57,763 bases of DNA from Flexilinea sp. (GCA_026645735.1 JAPKMT010000017.1:1-57763); one strand, 5' to 3'; shown: positions 1 to 9,133, counted from the first letter of the stretch. The notes: a model not told the origin generated them from the letters alone. A program made the numbers and translations.

Positions 1-198
1 GAAAATACTTGCGCCGCCCGCAGCACCTTCCAGCTCTGCAGCAGTGAGTTCTGTGTTATTTTTGACATCCTCGACTGTGAATGCAAAACCTTCTTTCTTG
101 GCCATGGAAACGAGATCTTCAGCATTTTCCACATTCGCGAATTTCGCCGCAAAAGCGGGGTCAGCAATGATTTTTTCCTTGAATTCTTTAATTCCCAT
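1..198 (-). CDS. Nif11-type RiPP precursor peptide, cut by window edge
   Basis: The gene starts at 198 and runs off the left edge, so only 66 codons of its N-terminal part are visible. An AGGAG ribosome site lies about 8 bases before the ATG. The peptide begins MGIKEFKEKI and has the Nif11-like leader organisation: a helical N-terminal part, then TAAELEGAAGG, which is a typical double-glycine leader cleavage site. Only Ala-Ser-Ile-Phe of the core is visible after Gly-Gly. Its leader is nearly identical to that of the gene at 562-822, differing at about five positions, and even the upstream non-coding bases are duplicated. Such leaders guide modification and export of ribosomal peptides (known for the family). 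The core, and hence the type of modification, cannot be judged here. Confidence 0.85.
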   Translation of the reverse strand, partial: MGIKEFKEKIIADPAFAAKFANVENAEDLVSMAKKEGFAFTVEDVKNNTELTAAELEGAAGGASIF

Positions 199-365
199 GA
201 TTATTCTCCTTTCGTCGTTTTTTGGAATGACTCGAGTTTTCACTCATTTCTTCGATAAATTTATGGAAAGAGAGCACATTTCACATGATGTGTTGCACCT
301 GTCGGAGAGAACAAAACATAAATCTTGCTTCATTCTACGATTTCTACTCTTCATTGCCAATTAAC

Positions 366-490
366 CAGCGATTCGAAATTTGGATTTGCTATTCGAATCA
401 ATCGAGAAAAATTTGTTGTTGTGATGAGGTTGCGCTTCGCGGAAAAACATCACAACAACAAAGATTCTTTACCATATTTCTAATTGCTAC
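366..490. repeat. Dispersed hairpin repeat, copy 1
   Basis: Begins CAGCGATTCGAA at 366 and ends in a decayed form of the complementary end near 490. The centre is a hairpin: TTGTTGTTGTGATG at 413-426 pairs perfectly with 448-461, with a TGCGCTTCGCGG-like interior. It separates the two Nif11 precursor genes. Confidence 0.75.
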
Positions 491-561
491 CAATTAATAA
501 GAATCCGGACCACTGATTCATCCTGCAGCCCGGGTTCTTACCTGTCAAGTTTGTTTATCTG

Positions 562-822
562 TCAGCTCTCAACGAAATAAGTTTTCGCGAAGATCGTTGC
601 GTTTGTTACAAAGTAAGTTTCGGCGAAAATGGCTCCGCCGCCCGCAGCACCTTCCAGCTCCGCAGCAGTGAGTTCTGTGTTATTTTTGACATCCTCGACT
701 GTGAATGCAAAACCCTCTTTCTTTGCCAGGGAAACGAGATCTTCAGCACTTTTCACATTCGCGAATTTCGCCGCAAAAGCGGGGTCAGCAATTATTTTTT
801 CCTTGAATTCTTTAACACCCAT
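562..822 (-). CDS. Nif11-type RiPP precursor peptide with repeated core
   Basis: An 86-residue peptide with a strong AGGAG site 8 bases before the ATG. Residues 1-62 are a Nif11-like leader ending ELEGAAGG, a double-glycine type site. The remaining 24 residues form the presumed core and consist of two 12-residue units, GAIFAETYFVTN and ATIFAKTYFVES. There is no cysteine, so thioether chemistry is excluded; Thr, Ser, Asn, Tyr and Phe are the possible targets. The leader almost matches the neighbour at 1-198 while the region after Gly-Gly differs, as expected for a family of precursors sharing one set of enzymes. No modification enzyme or peptidase-exporter lies next to it in this window; it may lie to the left. 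A terminator at 898-924 isolates it from the regulator gene upstream, so it probably has its own promoter near 860-895. Confidence 0.85.
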   Translation of the reverse strand: MGVKEFKEKIIADPAFAAKFANVKSAEDLVSLAKKEGFAFTVEDVKNNTELTAAELEGAAGGGAIFAETYFVTNATIFAKTYFVES

Positions 823-897
823 GATTATTCTCCTTTCATCTTTTTTTGGAATAACTCGAGTTTTCCACTTTTCTTCATTTTATCAAAATTGAAGCCG

Positions 898-924
898 AAA
901 AAAAATCACCTGTTCGGGTGAAAA
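898..924 (-). terminator. Terminator of the LuxR-type regulator gene
   Basis: Read on the minus strand, a short hairpin (TCACC paired with GGTGA around a six-base loop) is followed by eight T. It lies 45-70 bases past the stop codon of the regulator at 968 and before the Nif11 gene at 822. Confidence 0.6.
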
Positions 925-967
925 CGGTTTAATCCAGGGTGATTTTGTTAGTTAAAGAGGCGCGAAA

Positions 968-3502
968 TCAGGTTGGTCCAGGAAAATACGCGCGTACGAA
1001 TGCATGCCGGGAAGAAATTCCGAGTTTGGCATATATTTTTTTAAGCGTACTTTTTACAGTATTCTCACTGATGCAAAGTCTTTGTGCGATTTCCCGGTTG
1101 CTTAAACCTTCATTCAAACACCCAGCTACCTCCGCCTCCCGCCTGGTCAGTAAGGTTAAGGCTGCAATTGGGGCATTTTCTGCGTCTTTTATCTCGTGGT
1201 ATCCGGAAGGAATCCCCGCGCAAATCGCATCCAGCTTTTTTATTGTTTCAATTAGCAGTGTATCTTCTCGTTTCCACGGCAGGGTGCACATCCAATTTCT
1301 GAATGGGATAAGAGGCGTATAGAGCGCTTCTTCCCGGGCAATACGCAAGGTTTCAAAAAGGGCTTCAGTCGCTCCCTGGGATTGGCCAACTTTTTCACGC
1401 GCTTTGGCAAGGCCAATCCCGCAGATCACCCTTCGCAGCGGGCTATAATGGGGCATATTCTGCTCCTCTTCCATGTACTGGCTGATGTACTCGATAAAGC
1501 GGCCTTCATTCAGCAACATAAGATGCTTCAGGCAGCCCAGTTCTCTGAGAGCAGGCGTGTACAAACGGAGTGTTGCCTCCCCTTCGTCGAATAAATTTTC
1601 CGGAGCAGACAAGCCTTGCAAAGCGTAAAGTGAGAACTCACACAAGTCTACTGTTGCATCAAGCCGTGATGGTCCTTCCTGCTTGAGTTCCTGCCGAACT
1701 TCATGAAGCAGCTTTACTGCGTCCTGCATATTTCCCTGTACACAAAGAACCCGTGCAAGTGTACAGCAAGCTGTTATCCAAACGCCAGGATTTCCAGCCA
1801 ACCGGGAGCTCCGAATTGCAGCATGTAAATATATTTCAGCCTCGACAAAACTGCCAGCCATGTATTGCTTTTCTGCGTATAAAAGTGCTGAAGCTCCCGC
1901 AAGAAGATTTCCACTCCGGATTTCTTCGCCTGCCAGTTCTTTCCAGAGAACTTCGCGCTTATCTGAGTCATGTACGCCCTCTGGTAATGCGAAAAGAAGG
2001 GAGGTAGCGCCATAGCTGATATCAAAACAGCTAGAAAGCACAGCAAGTTCCTTCTCGTCATCAATCGTCAGCAACTTCCCATGCAGTTGACTTGGCACCA
2101 AACCTCGCATCTTTTCATATAAGTGTAGGATTTCAGAGGGAATCAGGTCCTTCTTTGATGAATCAATCCAGGTTAGTATTTCATCGTATAGTGTTTGATC
2201 ACCAAGGAGTGCTGCATAACGAACTAGCGGAATCAACACATCGTGAGCGGGCGGCAAAGACAGCTGCTTTCTATCATTCATCATCATCGCTTCACGGAAA
2301 GTTATAAAGAGCTTGAGAATGATAGCAGGTGTGACACTCAGATCCTGGAAGCGTTTTATCATGCACAGCACACGCAGGCAGGCAAAATCGTCCCCTGTCT
2401 GGATATAACAGCGTAGGGCACTGTCATATTGAGTTTTCCGTTCATACCAAATACCAAGACGAGTGCAAACTTCTTTAAACCTTGTTGCTGGCAGGGAGGG
2501 AATAAGAACTCTTTGGATCACCCTGCGAAATATAGGATGCAAACGGTAACGTCGATCTAAGGGAGGGTATGAAATGAAATGGAAGTGATCAGTCATCATC
2601 TGCAGTATTGTCAGCACAGATTCGCCCGCCGGGGATTCGAAGGCCTGAAAGAACTCAGCCTCCTCCAGTGAAAAGTCAGTGAAGTCAGCCAGATAGCTCA
2701 GGAGGGAGATAAACGGGCTTGGCATCTTGCGGACTATTTCCTGTTCAAAAGCCTTAAGAAATGGCTCATCATAATCGTCCGGCCGGAGCAGAGAAAGTGA
2801 TGGCTGAGAACGGTGGCACATAATCAAGAATCTGATGGCTGCAAGCCAACCCTCCGAGTAATCCAGGACAAAGTCGGTTTCCTGCTCCGTCAGGGAGATC
2901 TGTGCCGCTTGAGTGACACGCATGATATCCTGTCGGTTGAGAGCCAAAGTTTCCGGAGTAATGTGATTGATAAGCCCTCGCAAAAGCATTTCACTGTCTA
3001 TCGGGAAAAAACTGTCAGCCAATAGCACAATGTGAAGATTTCGCACACGTAGTTTCACCACCTCAATTAATAGGTTGATAATCTTTCCCTTGACAGAATG
3101 AACCCCCTCCAGCACAATCACTAAGGGCGTGAAAATTTCCAGGTAGGATTCAACTGCAGAGGCAACCTCAAGGGGCTTAGGTTCGCCATTTTGTTTCATC
3201 AACTTAAGTTCTTCACTTAATTGCGGGCTTATCTGCCCTAACTCAGAGCAAAGCCTGTCCCAAAGATCATCCAACGTTTGTTTCTGAGTCCGGTACCAGA
3301 GAACATCTGCATTCGTACACTCAAGAAAGCGCCGTACAGCCGCTACCTGCCCATATCCGATTGGTGCGCTCACAAGCGTTAAAGAGTGAGTGAAAATTGC
3401 GTTGAGCGAGGATACGATGAGCTGACTTGCGTAAAACTCCTCAGACTCGAATAACACCTGATCAAATGTTATCTGATTGTTTTTGGCAGGGCGAAACTCC
3501 AT
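968..3502 (-). CDS. Large MalT-like LuxR-family regulator with degenerate NTPase
   Basis: 844 residues, the size and layout of MalT-type (LAL) regulators: an N-terminal NTPase-like region (about 20-330), helical TPR-like repeats in the middle, and a C-terminal LuxR helix-turn-helix (about 782-844) containing TRREAEV, SNREIAQRL and SENTVKSTLKKIYAKLG. The P-loop position reads SAPIGYGQVAAVRRFL, where the usual GKT/GKS is replaced by GQV, and the Walker B position reads LVIVLEGVH rather than LDDxH. ATP hydrolysis may therefore be lost (inference). An AGAGGT ribosome site about 8 bases upstream supports the ATG at 3502. It sits between the Nif11 precursors and the exported hydrolases and diverges from the latter, so it may control either set. 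MalT-type proteins usually respond to a small ligand; none can be proposed here. Confidence 0.85.
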   Translation of the reverse strand: MEFRPAKNNQITFDQVLFESEEFYASQLIVSSLNAIFTHSLTLVSAPIGYGQVAAVRRFLECTNADVLWYRTQKQTLDDLWDRLCSELGQISPQLSEELKLMKQNGEPKPLEVASAVESYLEIFTPLVIVLEGVHSVKGKIINLLIEVVKLRVRNLHIVLLADSFFPIDSEMLLRGLINHITPETLALNRQDIMRVTQAAQISLTEQETDFVLDYSEGWLAAIRFLIMCHRSQPSLSLLRPDDYDEPFLKAFEQEIVRKMPSPFISLLSYLADFTDFSLEEAEFFQAFESPAGESVLTILQMMTDHFHFISYPPLDRRYRLHPIFRRVIQRVLIPSLPATRFKEVCTRLGIWYERKTQYDSALRCYIQTGDDFACLRVLCMIKRFQDLSVTPAIILKLFITFREAMMMNDRKQLSLPPAHDVLIPLVRYAALLGDQTLYDEILTWIDSSKKDLIPSEILHLYEKMRGLVPSQLHGKLLTIDDEKELAVLSSCFDISYGATSLLFALPEGVHDSDKREVLWKELAGEEIRSGNLLAGASALLYAEKQYMAGSFVEAEIYLHAAIRSSRLAGNPGVWITACCTLARVLCVQGNMQDAVKLLHEVRQELKQEGPSRLDATVDLCEFSLYALQGLSAPENLFDEGEATLRLYTPALRELGCLKHLMLLNEGRFIEYISQYMEEEQNMPHYSPLRRVICGIGLAKAREKVGQSQGATEALFETLRIAREEALYTPLIPFRNWMCTLPWKREDTLLIETIKKLDAICAGIPSGYHEIKDAENAPIAALTLLTRREAEVAGCLNEGLSNREIAQRLCISENTVKSTLKKIYAKLGISSRHAFVRAYFPGPT

Positions 3503-3855
3503 TCTTGTACCTCTTGAACCTTCCGTTATTTCAGAAAGTCATCTTATGTTAATTGCTCGGCCAACAAGTAAGCAGATTGCTTATCTGTCAGTATTTAGAA
3601 TATTTGCACCTGGCATTCGGCCAGTACCGGAAGTATTCGATCGCTTTGGTATCTTTATACGATATCTGTATACCAGATCTTGCTATCTTTGTCAATTAAA
3701 ACTGTCTTTCCACAGTAATTCAAGTTATTTTTTTCATACTGTGAATCGCTGTTTTTTACTACACTTTTTAATTTTCATCCCATGCGCCCCTTTGACAAAT
3801 CAATTATTAGTTGATACTATCTGAAAAACTACATACATGAATGGAGAACGGCAAG
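3503..3855. promoter_or_regulatory. Divergent intergenic region
   Basis: AT-rich 353-bp spacer between the regulator (minus) and the transglutaminase-fold gene (plus). It must hold both promoters, but I do not see a clear -35/-10 pair or a strong palindrome that I could place. Confidence 0.4.
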
Positions 3856-5418
3856 ATGAGAGCATTATTACACAAGACAGCTTCAACAGGTATATCGTTT
3901 TTTGTCACAATTGCCAGACGTACTGCATTTGTTTTTCTCTTCCTTAGTGTCATCTTATATTATTGTATTTGTCCGACACAGGCGGTGGAAACCAGCACAG
4001 GTGAAGCCCTGGCCCTTGAGGCAGCCCGTCTGGAAGAAGAGGGTCAGTATAGTCTGGCTATTGATCAGTATTCAAATGCGCTGCCCCTCCTGTTGGAGGA
4101 AGAGAACGTGGAGCTTGCTAAAACCTGCAGTAATTCAGCAAGAAAACTGATGCTCATCCTGGAGACCTATCCCTATACATTGAATGAATTGAAAGAACTA
4201 ATCCTTCAGACTTACCCTGAGGTTTCAGATGAACAGGTCACGCTTTGGACAACTGAGGAAACGGTTAACAAATGGACGTACGACGGGGAAACGCATTACT
4301 TCAGCGATACCGTTGCCAATCTGAAGTTCCGTTATATGAATTTGATGTTTGCGGATGAGGCAGCCCAAGAGGCTTATGGCGCGTTATTTGAGGATGTGCT
4401 TGCCATTATTGAAGGGCAGTCTTACAACTCTTTTTCGCAGTACAGCCATCCAGCGAAGTATAGGGGCGTCCACACCATCTCAATTCCCCGCGGAGAATTG
4501 CCGCAAACCGGTACCCTGAGGCTATGGCTCCCCGTTCCAATCAATACAGAAGCCCAGACAGGGATTTTCATAGAGTCAGTCACTCCGGAAAAGTGGTTGA
4601 AGTTCCCGGTCAGCATTAACCAGGAAATCGGCCTGGCATACCTGGAAGTTCCACTGGAGGAACTCGAAGAAGATCTGCTCATTCAGCTCGCTTTTGTCTT
4701 TACCCATTACGAGCAGCATTTTGATGTTAACCCGGCTGCCGTTGGAGAATATGACAAAGAATCTGAATTGTATCACCAGTACACGAGCTCGTCCGGAAAC
4801 ACCGAAATCAATGTTGAAATTATCGAAATGGCTAAGCTTATCGCTGGGAACGAAACCAATCCCTACTTCGCCGCCAGAAAGATCTATGATTTCATTGTGG
4901 AGAATGTAACCTACAGTCTCATGCCGCATATGGTTTTCTACCCGCGCACTGAAATGACTGAATCAAGCTATGTCCATCGCTACCAGCAAGGGGACTGTGG
5001 AGCCCAGTCGATGTATTTCACAGCCTTGTGCCGCTCACTGGGAATCCCCGCACGCACAACTGGTGGCTGGCAGCTGTTCAACGGTGAGTTCAGCGGGCAC
5101 TTCTGGGCTGAGTTCTATCTACCCAATTATGGTTGGATTCCGGTGGACACCTCCTTTGGTCAGCTTGCTTATTATCCAAGAGAAGCCAGTGCTGAGGATC
5201 GGAAAGCATTTGTTGATTTCTGCTTTGCCAGCCAGGACTCGATGCGCAGTGTCGTACAGAAAGATACGGATATCCCCTTGATTCCCAAAGCGGAAAGCAT
5301 GGTTCTTTTACCAATGGCCATCCAAATGCCGGCAGTCGAATACTCCATCCCGTCTGCGGAGATGTGGGAGGCCACTGTACTGGATCACTGGACACTTTCA
5401 TGCGAAAAAATTCAGTAA
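3856..5418 (+). CDS. Exported transglutaminase-fold protein
   Basis: About 520 residues. I chose the ATG at 3856 because GGAG lies 9 bases before it; an in-frame ATG at 3841 has no ribosome site. The N-terminus is positively charged and then hydrophobic (FVFLFLSVILYYCIC), a signal peptide or anchor. A short TPR-like helical stretch follows. The C-terminal half is a transglutaminase-like (cysteine protease fold) domain: the catalytic Cys is in QQGDCGAQSMYF (about residue 381), the His in SGHFWAEFY and the Asp in WIPVDTSFG, so the triad is complete. Family members act as proteases, transpeptidases or amidases outside the cell; the substrate here is unknown. It is followed after 83 bases by a serine hydrolase gene on the same strand. 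Confidence 0.85.
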   Translation: MRALLHKTASTGISFFVTIARRTAFVFLFLSVILYYCICPTQAVETSTGEALALEAARLEEEGQYSLAIDQYSNALPLLLEEENVELAKTCSNSARKLMLILETYPYTLNELKELILQTYPEVSDEQVTLWTTEETVNKWTYDGETHYFSDTVANLKFRYMNLMFADEAAQEAYGALFEDVLAIIEGQSYNSFSQYSHPAKYRGVHTISIPRGELPQTGTLRLWLPVPINTEAQTGIFIESVTPEKWLKFPVSINQEIGLAYLEVPLEELEEDLLIQLAFVFTHYEQHFDVNPAAVGEYDKESELYHQYTSSSGNTEINVEIIEMAKLIAGNETNPYFAARKIYDFIVENVTYSLMPHMVFYPRTEMTESSYVHRYQQGDCGAQSMYFTALCRSLGIPARTTGGWQLFNGEFSGHFWAEFYLPNYGWIPVDTSFGQLAYYPREASAEDRKAFVDFCFASQDSMRSVVQKDTDIPLIPKAESMVLLPMAIQMPAVEYSIPSAEMWEATVLDHWTLSCEKIQ

Positions 5419-5501
5419 CAAAGGAGTTGGTGGCTGAAGGAGATCTTTTAATAAGCAATCCACTGCCAACATAAAATTCATTATCTTTTGGAGGTTTCAC
5501 G

Positions 5502-7553
5502 ATGTTTAGGATGAAGAATCTGAAGCAAAAGGTATTCTCAATAGTTCTGTCTATCCTGTTGGGACTCATTGCCACCACGCAGGTGATGTGTGTGAGTTCT
5601 CTAGCTGAGAAAGCGCAAATGATCGCGGATGCCATCGTAAGCGATTACGGCGTAACCAGCGTGCAGTATGCAATCATTGATCACGATGATTTCGTTTTAT
5701 CAGGCGGCAGCGGTGTATTTGACAAGGAAAAAAACCGCGCGATCACGAAAGACGACCTTTTCGGCATCGGCTCTACGAGCAAGATGTTTGTAACGGCTGC
5801 AGTAATGATGTTATGGGATCAGGGGCAGCTTGATCTGGACAAACCTCTGACGACATACATCCCTGAATTTACCATGATGGATGAACGCTACATGGAGATT
5901 ACCCCTCGTATGCTACTGAACCATTCCAGTGGACTATTCGGTTCCAGTTTTAGCAATACCTTTTTGTTAAACGATGTAGATCCCTTGATGCATGATACGC
6001 TTCTTTCTCAACTGACCAATCAGCGGCTGAAGGCAGCACCCGGACAATTCTCAGAGTACTGCAATGATGGATTTACGCTGCTGGAAATCCTTGTGGAACG
6101 TATCAGTGGTACGCAATATGCGAATTATCTCGCAGAGCATTTCATGAAACCGCTCGGTCTGCAGAATACCAAGACGCCACAGGATACCTTTGACAAAGAC
6201 AAACGGCTGGTCAAGGTTTATATACCTCAATTTGCTTACCCACTCCCGGCAGACACAGTCAATGCTCTGGGTACAGGTGGTTTGTATTCAACAGCAGAAG
6301 ACCTATGCAAGTTTTCTCGCGTGCTCATGGGGAAACGGCCAGAGCTACTGTCTGAACAAGCTACCCTTCTGATGCAGAACGAGGAGTACAAAAACGGGAT
6401 GTGGGTTGAGGCTGAGGATGGTAATTTCATCGGTAATTATGGTCTCGGATGGGATACTGTACACAGTTTTCCTTTTGGAGATTATGGGCTTCAAGTATTT
6501 ACAAAAGGAGGGGATACACAGTTGTTCCATTCCTCGCTTGTCGTCATCCCCGCGCTGGACATCGCCATGGCAGTCGTTTCTTCCGGAGGCGCCTCCATTA
6601 TCGATTACGCATTCGCAGCGGATATTCTGCAGGAATATCTGCTGGAAAAAGGGATCATCCATCAAATTAGTCCACCGCGAACCATTACCAAGCCGGTACA
6701 GGTTGAGATGCCCCAGGAATTGGAGGCTTGTTCAGGTTACTATGTAAACGCCTCTACGTGGGCCAGATTAGAAGTAAAAGATGGTGTATTGACGGTTTTT
6801 CAGCCTGGCGATATACCGGAAGAGAGATGGGTATATGCAGGCAAACAAGGCTTTCTATCTGAGGATGGCAGTATCAGCCTTGCGTTCACCCGTCAGGCTG
6901 ACGGCGAATTGTACCTGCAGAAAAGTCAGATATTCTCTTTTGCAAAGGTTGGACAGGCTGCTATGACGGAATTGGTGTATCAACGGGCTGCACCAAACAT
7001 CCCTGAGAAGCCGGTCCTGGAAGCATGGAAACCGCGTGCCGGGAAAAAATATTATGTGATCAGCGAAAAACCAAGCTCCCAAATCTATATGATGGGACCT
7101 GATGCTTTACGGATGAAGTTGAATGAAGATTTCTCCAATGGATTCACCTATGGAGGCACGAAGATCCTAGATGAGAATCATGCCATCAATATCGTTAAAT
7201 TCCGTGATGTCTCGGACCTCGGGTTTTTCGTGAAGAATGACATCGAATACCTTGATGCAAATAGTATAATTCTCATCCGCGAGGACTTCATACCCAGGTT
7301 GCCTGCGTCAATCGCCTCGTCCGTCATCGGAGAGGATGGTTTCGCCCAGTACTATTCCATCGGATTCGATACGGAAGGGAAAACAATCGTCATCAACCTG
7401 CCCCATGACGCGGCGTTTGCTGTATATGATAAGGATGATAATTGCATCAATTTCACGACGGTCAGCAAAAACAACTCAACCCTTCTGCCCGCAGATGGCA
7501 AGATCGTGTTAATAGGAAAAGCTGGGGATGCCTTTGATATCGAGCTTCAATAG
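5502..7553 (+). CDS. Exported serine beta-lactamase-family hydrolase (S12)
   Basis: 683 residues with GGAGG 8 bases before the ATG. Residues about 10-32 form a signal peptide. The class C beta-lactamase/D-aminopeptidase domain covers about 40-390: the SxxK motif is STSK (Ser91, Lys94) in GIGSTSKMF, the YxN motif is YCN in FSEYCNDGF, and a Gly-Gly-Asp stretch (KGGDTQLFHSS) stands at the third motif. The rest is a long C-terminal beta-rich region of about 290 residues without a domain I recognise. Known relatives are D-Ala-D-Ala peptidases, D-aminopeptidases and esterases. The pairing with the transglutaminase-fold gene suggests a joint role on the cell surface, perhaps peptide processing or self-protection; that is inference. 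Confidence 0.85.
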   Translation: MFRMKNLKQKVFSIVLSILLGLIATTQVMCVSSLAEKAQMIADAIVSDYGVTSVQYAIIDHDDFVLSGGSGVFDKEKNRAITKDDLFGIGSTSKMFVTAAVMMLWDQGQLDLDKPLTTYIPEFTMMDERYMEITPRMLLNHSSGLFGSSFSNTFLLNDVDPLMHDTLLSQLTNQRLKAAPGQFSEYCNDGFTLLEILVERISGTQYANYLAEHFMKPLGLQNTKTPQDTFDKDKRLVKVYIPQFAYPLPADTVNALGTGGLYSTAEDLCKFSRVLMGKRPELLSEQATLLMQNEEYKNGMWVEAEDGNFIGNYGLGWDTVHSFPFGDYGLQVFTKGGDTQLFHSSLVVIPALDIAMAVVSSGGASIIDYAFAADILQEYLLEKGIIHQISPPRTITKPVQVEMPQELEACSGYYVNASTWARLEVKDGVLTVFQPGDIPEERWVYAGKQGFLSEDGSISLAFTRQADGELYLQKSQIFSFAKVGQAAMTELVYQRAAPNIPEKPVLEAWKPRAGKKYYVISEKPSSQIYMMGPDALRMKLNEDFSNGFTYGGTKILDENHAINIVKFRDVSDLGFFVKNDIEYLDANSIILIREDFIPRLPASIASSVIGEDGFAQYYSIGFDTEGKTIVINLPHDAAFAVYDKDDNCINFTTVSKNNSTLLPADGKIVLIGKAGDAFDIELQ

Positions 7554-7685
7554 GCTTGGGCCAAAGTCAGCTTCGGTCACCACTTTAGACAGCTACACGA
7601 TGCAAACCCTGCCTGTTTCAGCCTTTTTGTTCCTGATTTAGTTTCTGAATATCCGTACAGAATGATCTCAAGCAACAATTTTTTA

Positions 7686-7820
7686 CAGCGAAGCCAGTGA
7701 TCATAAATATGGGAAGAATTATAAGTTGGTGTGTCGTTATTACACGAATTGTAAGAAAATGCCACAACAACAAAATTTCTCTCCTTTTATTAAAGAATTA
7801 TCCAGATTCCGAATTAAGGA
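7686..7820. repeat. Dispersed hairpin repeat, copy 2 (degenerate)
   Basis: Starts CAGCGAAGCC at 7686 and ends near GATTCCGAATTA. The central arms (GTTGGTGTGTCG... against ...TGCCACAACAAC, about 7724-7772) still pair but imperfectly. It lies head to tail with copy 3. Confidence 0.6.
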
Positions 7821-7964
7821 CAGCAATACAATGAATTCTTTCGTAATTCGTAGAGGGCTCATTTTTCGAATTGAGAAAGGGAATTTGTAGTTGTAGTGTT
7901 TTTGCCCGAAGCGCAAAATCATTACAACTACAATTAGTTTTTTTAATAATTCGAATCGCAACAG
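7821..7964. repeat. Dispersed hairpin repeat, copy 3
   Basis: Starts CAGCAATACAATGAATTC and ends TTCGAATCGCAACAG. The hairpin spans 7885-7933: TTGTAGTTGTAGTG... pairs with ...CATTACAACTACAA around a CCCGAAG loop, with one G-T pair. The third and sixth triplets (TAG for TTG) are changed on both arms relative to other copies. Confidence 0.75.
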
Positions 7965-8083
7965 TGAAACAGTTAAATGTTTTTTTCAATAGTAAAATAA
8001 TACCTGTCCCCAATAATCTTTTTGGGAAAATTCTGATCAATAGCTGATCAAAACGTTAAATTTCCAATAAGGAGATCATGAAT

Positions 8084-9133
8084 ATGATTCGATTCAATTG
8101 CGACTATGGAGAAGGTGCACATCCAAAAGTTATGCAAAAATTGGCTGATACCAACTTCGAACAAACACCGGGTTATGGCGAAGATGAATATTGTGTTCAG
8201 GCTGCAGAGCTTATTCGAAATGAATGCAAAAACAATGATATTTCAGTTCATTTCATTGTTGGCGGCACACAGACAAATTTGATTGTCATCGCCTCTGCAT
8301 TGCGTACACATCAAGGCGTTCTATCCGCTGCAAGCGGTCACATCAATGTTCATGAAACAGGATCGATCGAGGCAACCGGACACAAAGTATTGGCACTGCC
8401 TGATGAGGGTGGAAAAATTAAAGCACATCAAATAGAAAAATATTTTTTGAATCACATTCATGATGAAAGTTTTGAACACATCGTTCAGCCAAAAATGGTT
8501 TATATTTCCAATCCGACAGAATATGGAACCCTTTACAACCGCGATGAATTAATCGCGATCAGCAAAGTTTGCCAGCAATATGGCCTTTACCTATTTATGG
8601 ATGGCGCTCGCATGGGTTATGGCCTTTGTGCGGAAGGAAATGATCTTGATCTGCCACTCATCACCGAATGCTGTGATGTCTTTTACATCGGCGGTACCAA
8701 GGTTGGGGCACTCTTTGGAGAAGCTGTGGTTATCAAAAACGATGCTCTTAAGCAGGATTTTCGGTACATTATCAAACAGCGGGGAGCCATGCTGGCGAAA
8801 GGCAGATTATTAGGCCTGCAGTTTATTGCGCTCTTTGAAGATGGTTTGTACTATGAAATTTCGAAACATGCCAATCAGCTTGCCAAAAGGATCAAGACTG
8901 CACTCCTTGAAGAGGGATACGAACCTTTTTTCCCTTCGAATACAAATCAACAATTTTTTATCCTGCCGAATAATCTTTTATCAAAACTGAAAGAAAAATA
9001 CTCATACTCAACCTGGGGAAAATATAATGATACGCACAGCGTTGTTCGATTTTGTACAAGCTGGGCGACCAGAGAAGATGCAGTATCTGCATTAATTACG
9101 GATATTCAAAGCTATGCGAAAAATGATTTATAA
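8084..9133 (+). CDS. Low-specificity threonine aldolase / beta-eliminating lyase family
   Basis: About 349 residues; PLP enzyme of fold type I. I chose the second ATG (8084, MIRFNCDYGEG) since GGAG at 8071 is 9 bases away, against 3 bases for the ATG at 8078. Recognisable features are the N-terminal NCDYGEGAHP, the GGTQTNL phosphate-binding turn, the FMDGARMGYGL aspartate that contacts the cofactor, and the PLP lysine in YIGGTKVGALFGE. Enzymes of this kind cleave L-threonine or L-allo-threonine to glycine and acetaldehyde in the cytoplasm; some relatives act on other beta-hydroxy amino acids. It stands alone, preceded by two repeat copies and followed by a strong terminator. No glycine riboswitch is seen. 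Confidence 0.88.
   Translation: MIRFNCDYGEGAHPKVMQKLADTNFEQTPGYGEDEYCVQAAELIRNECKNNDISVHFIVGGTQTNLIVIASALRTHQGVLSAASGHINVHETGSIEATGHKVLALPDEGGKIKAHQIEKYFLNHIHDESFEHIVQPKMVYISNPTEYGTLYNRDELIAISKVCQQYGLYLFMDGARMGYGLCAEGNDLDLPLITECCDVFYIGGTKVGALFGEAVVIKNDALKQDFRYIIKQRGAMLAKGRLLGLQFIALFEDGLYYEISKHANQLAKRIKTALLEEGYEPFFPSNTNQQFFILPNNLLSKLKEKYSYSTWGKYNDTHSVVRFCTSWATREDAVSALITDIQSYAKNDL

Noticed and set aside
629..892. Open frame on the plus strand across the Nif11 gene
   Set aside because: Mirror frame of the precursor gene; no ribosome site, and the reverse strand has a strong one and a known leader family.
4422..4682. Minus-strand frame with a serine run inside the transglutaminase-fold gene
   Set aside because: Out-of-frame reading of a Glu/Leu-rich stretch; no start signals.
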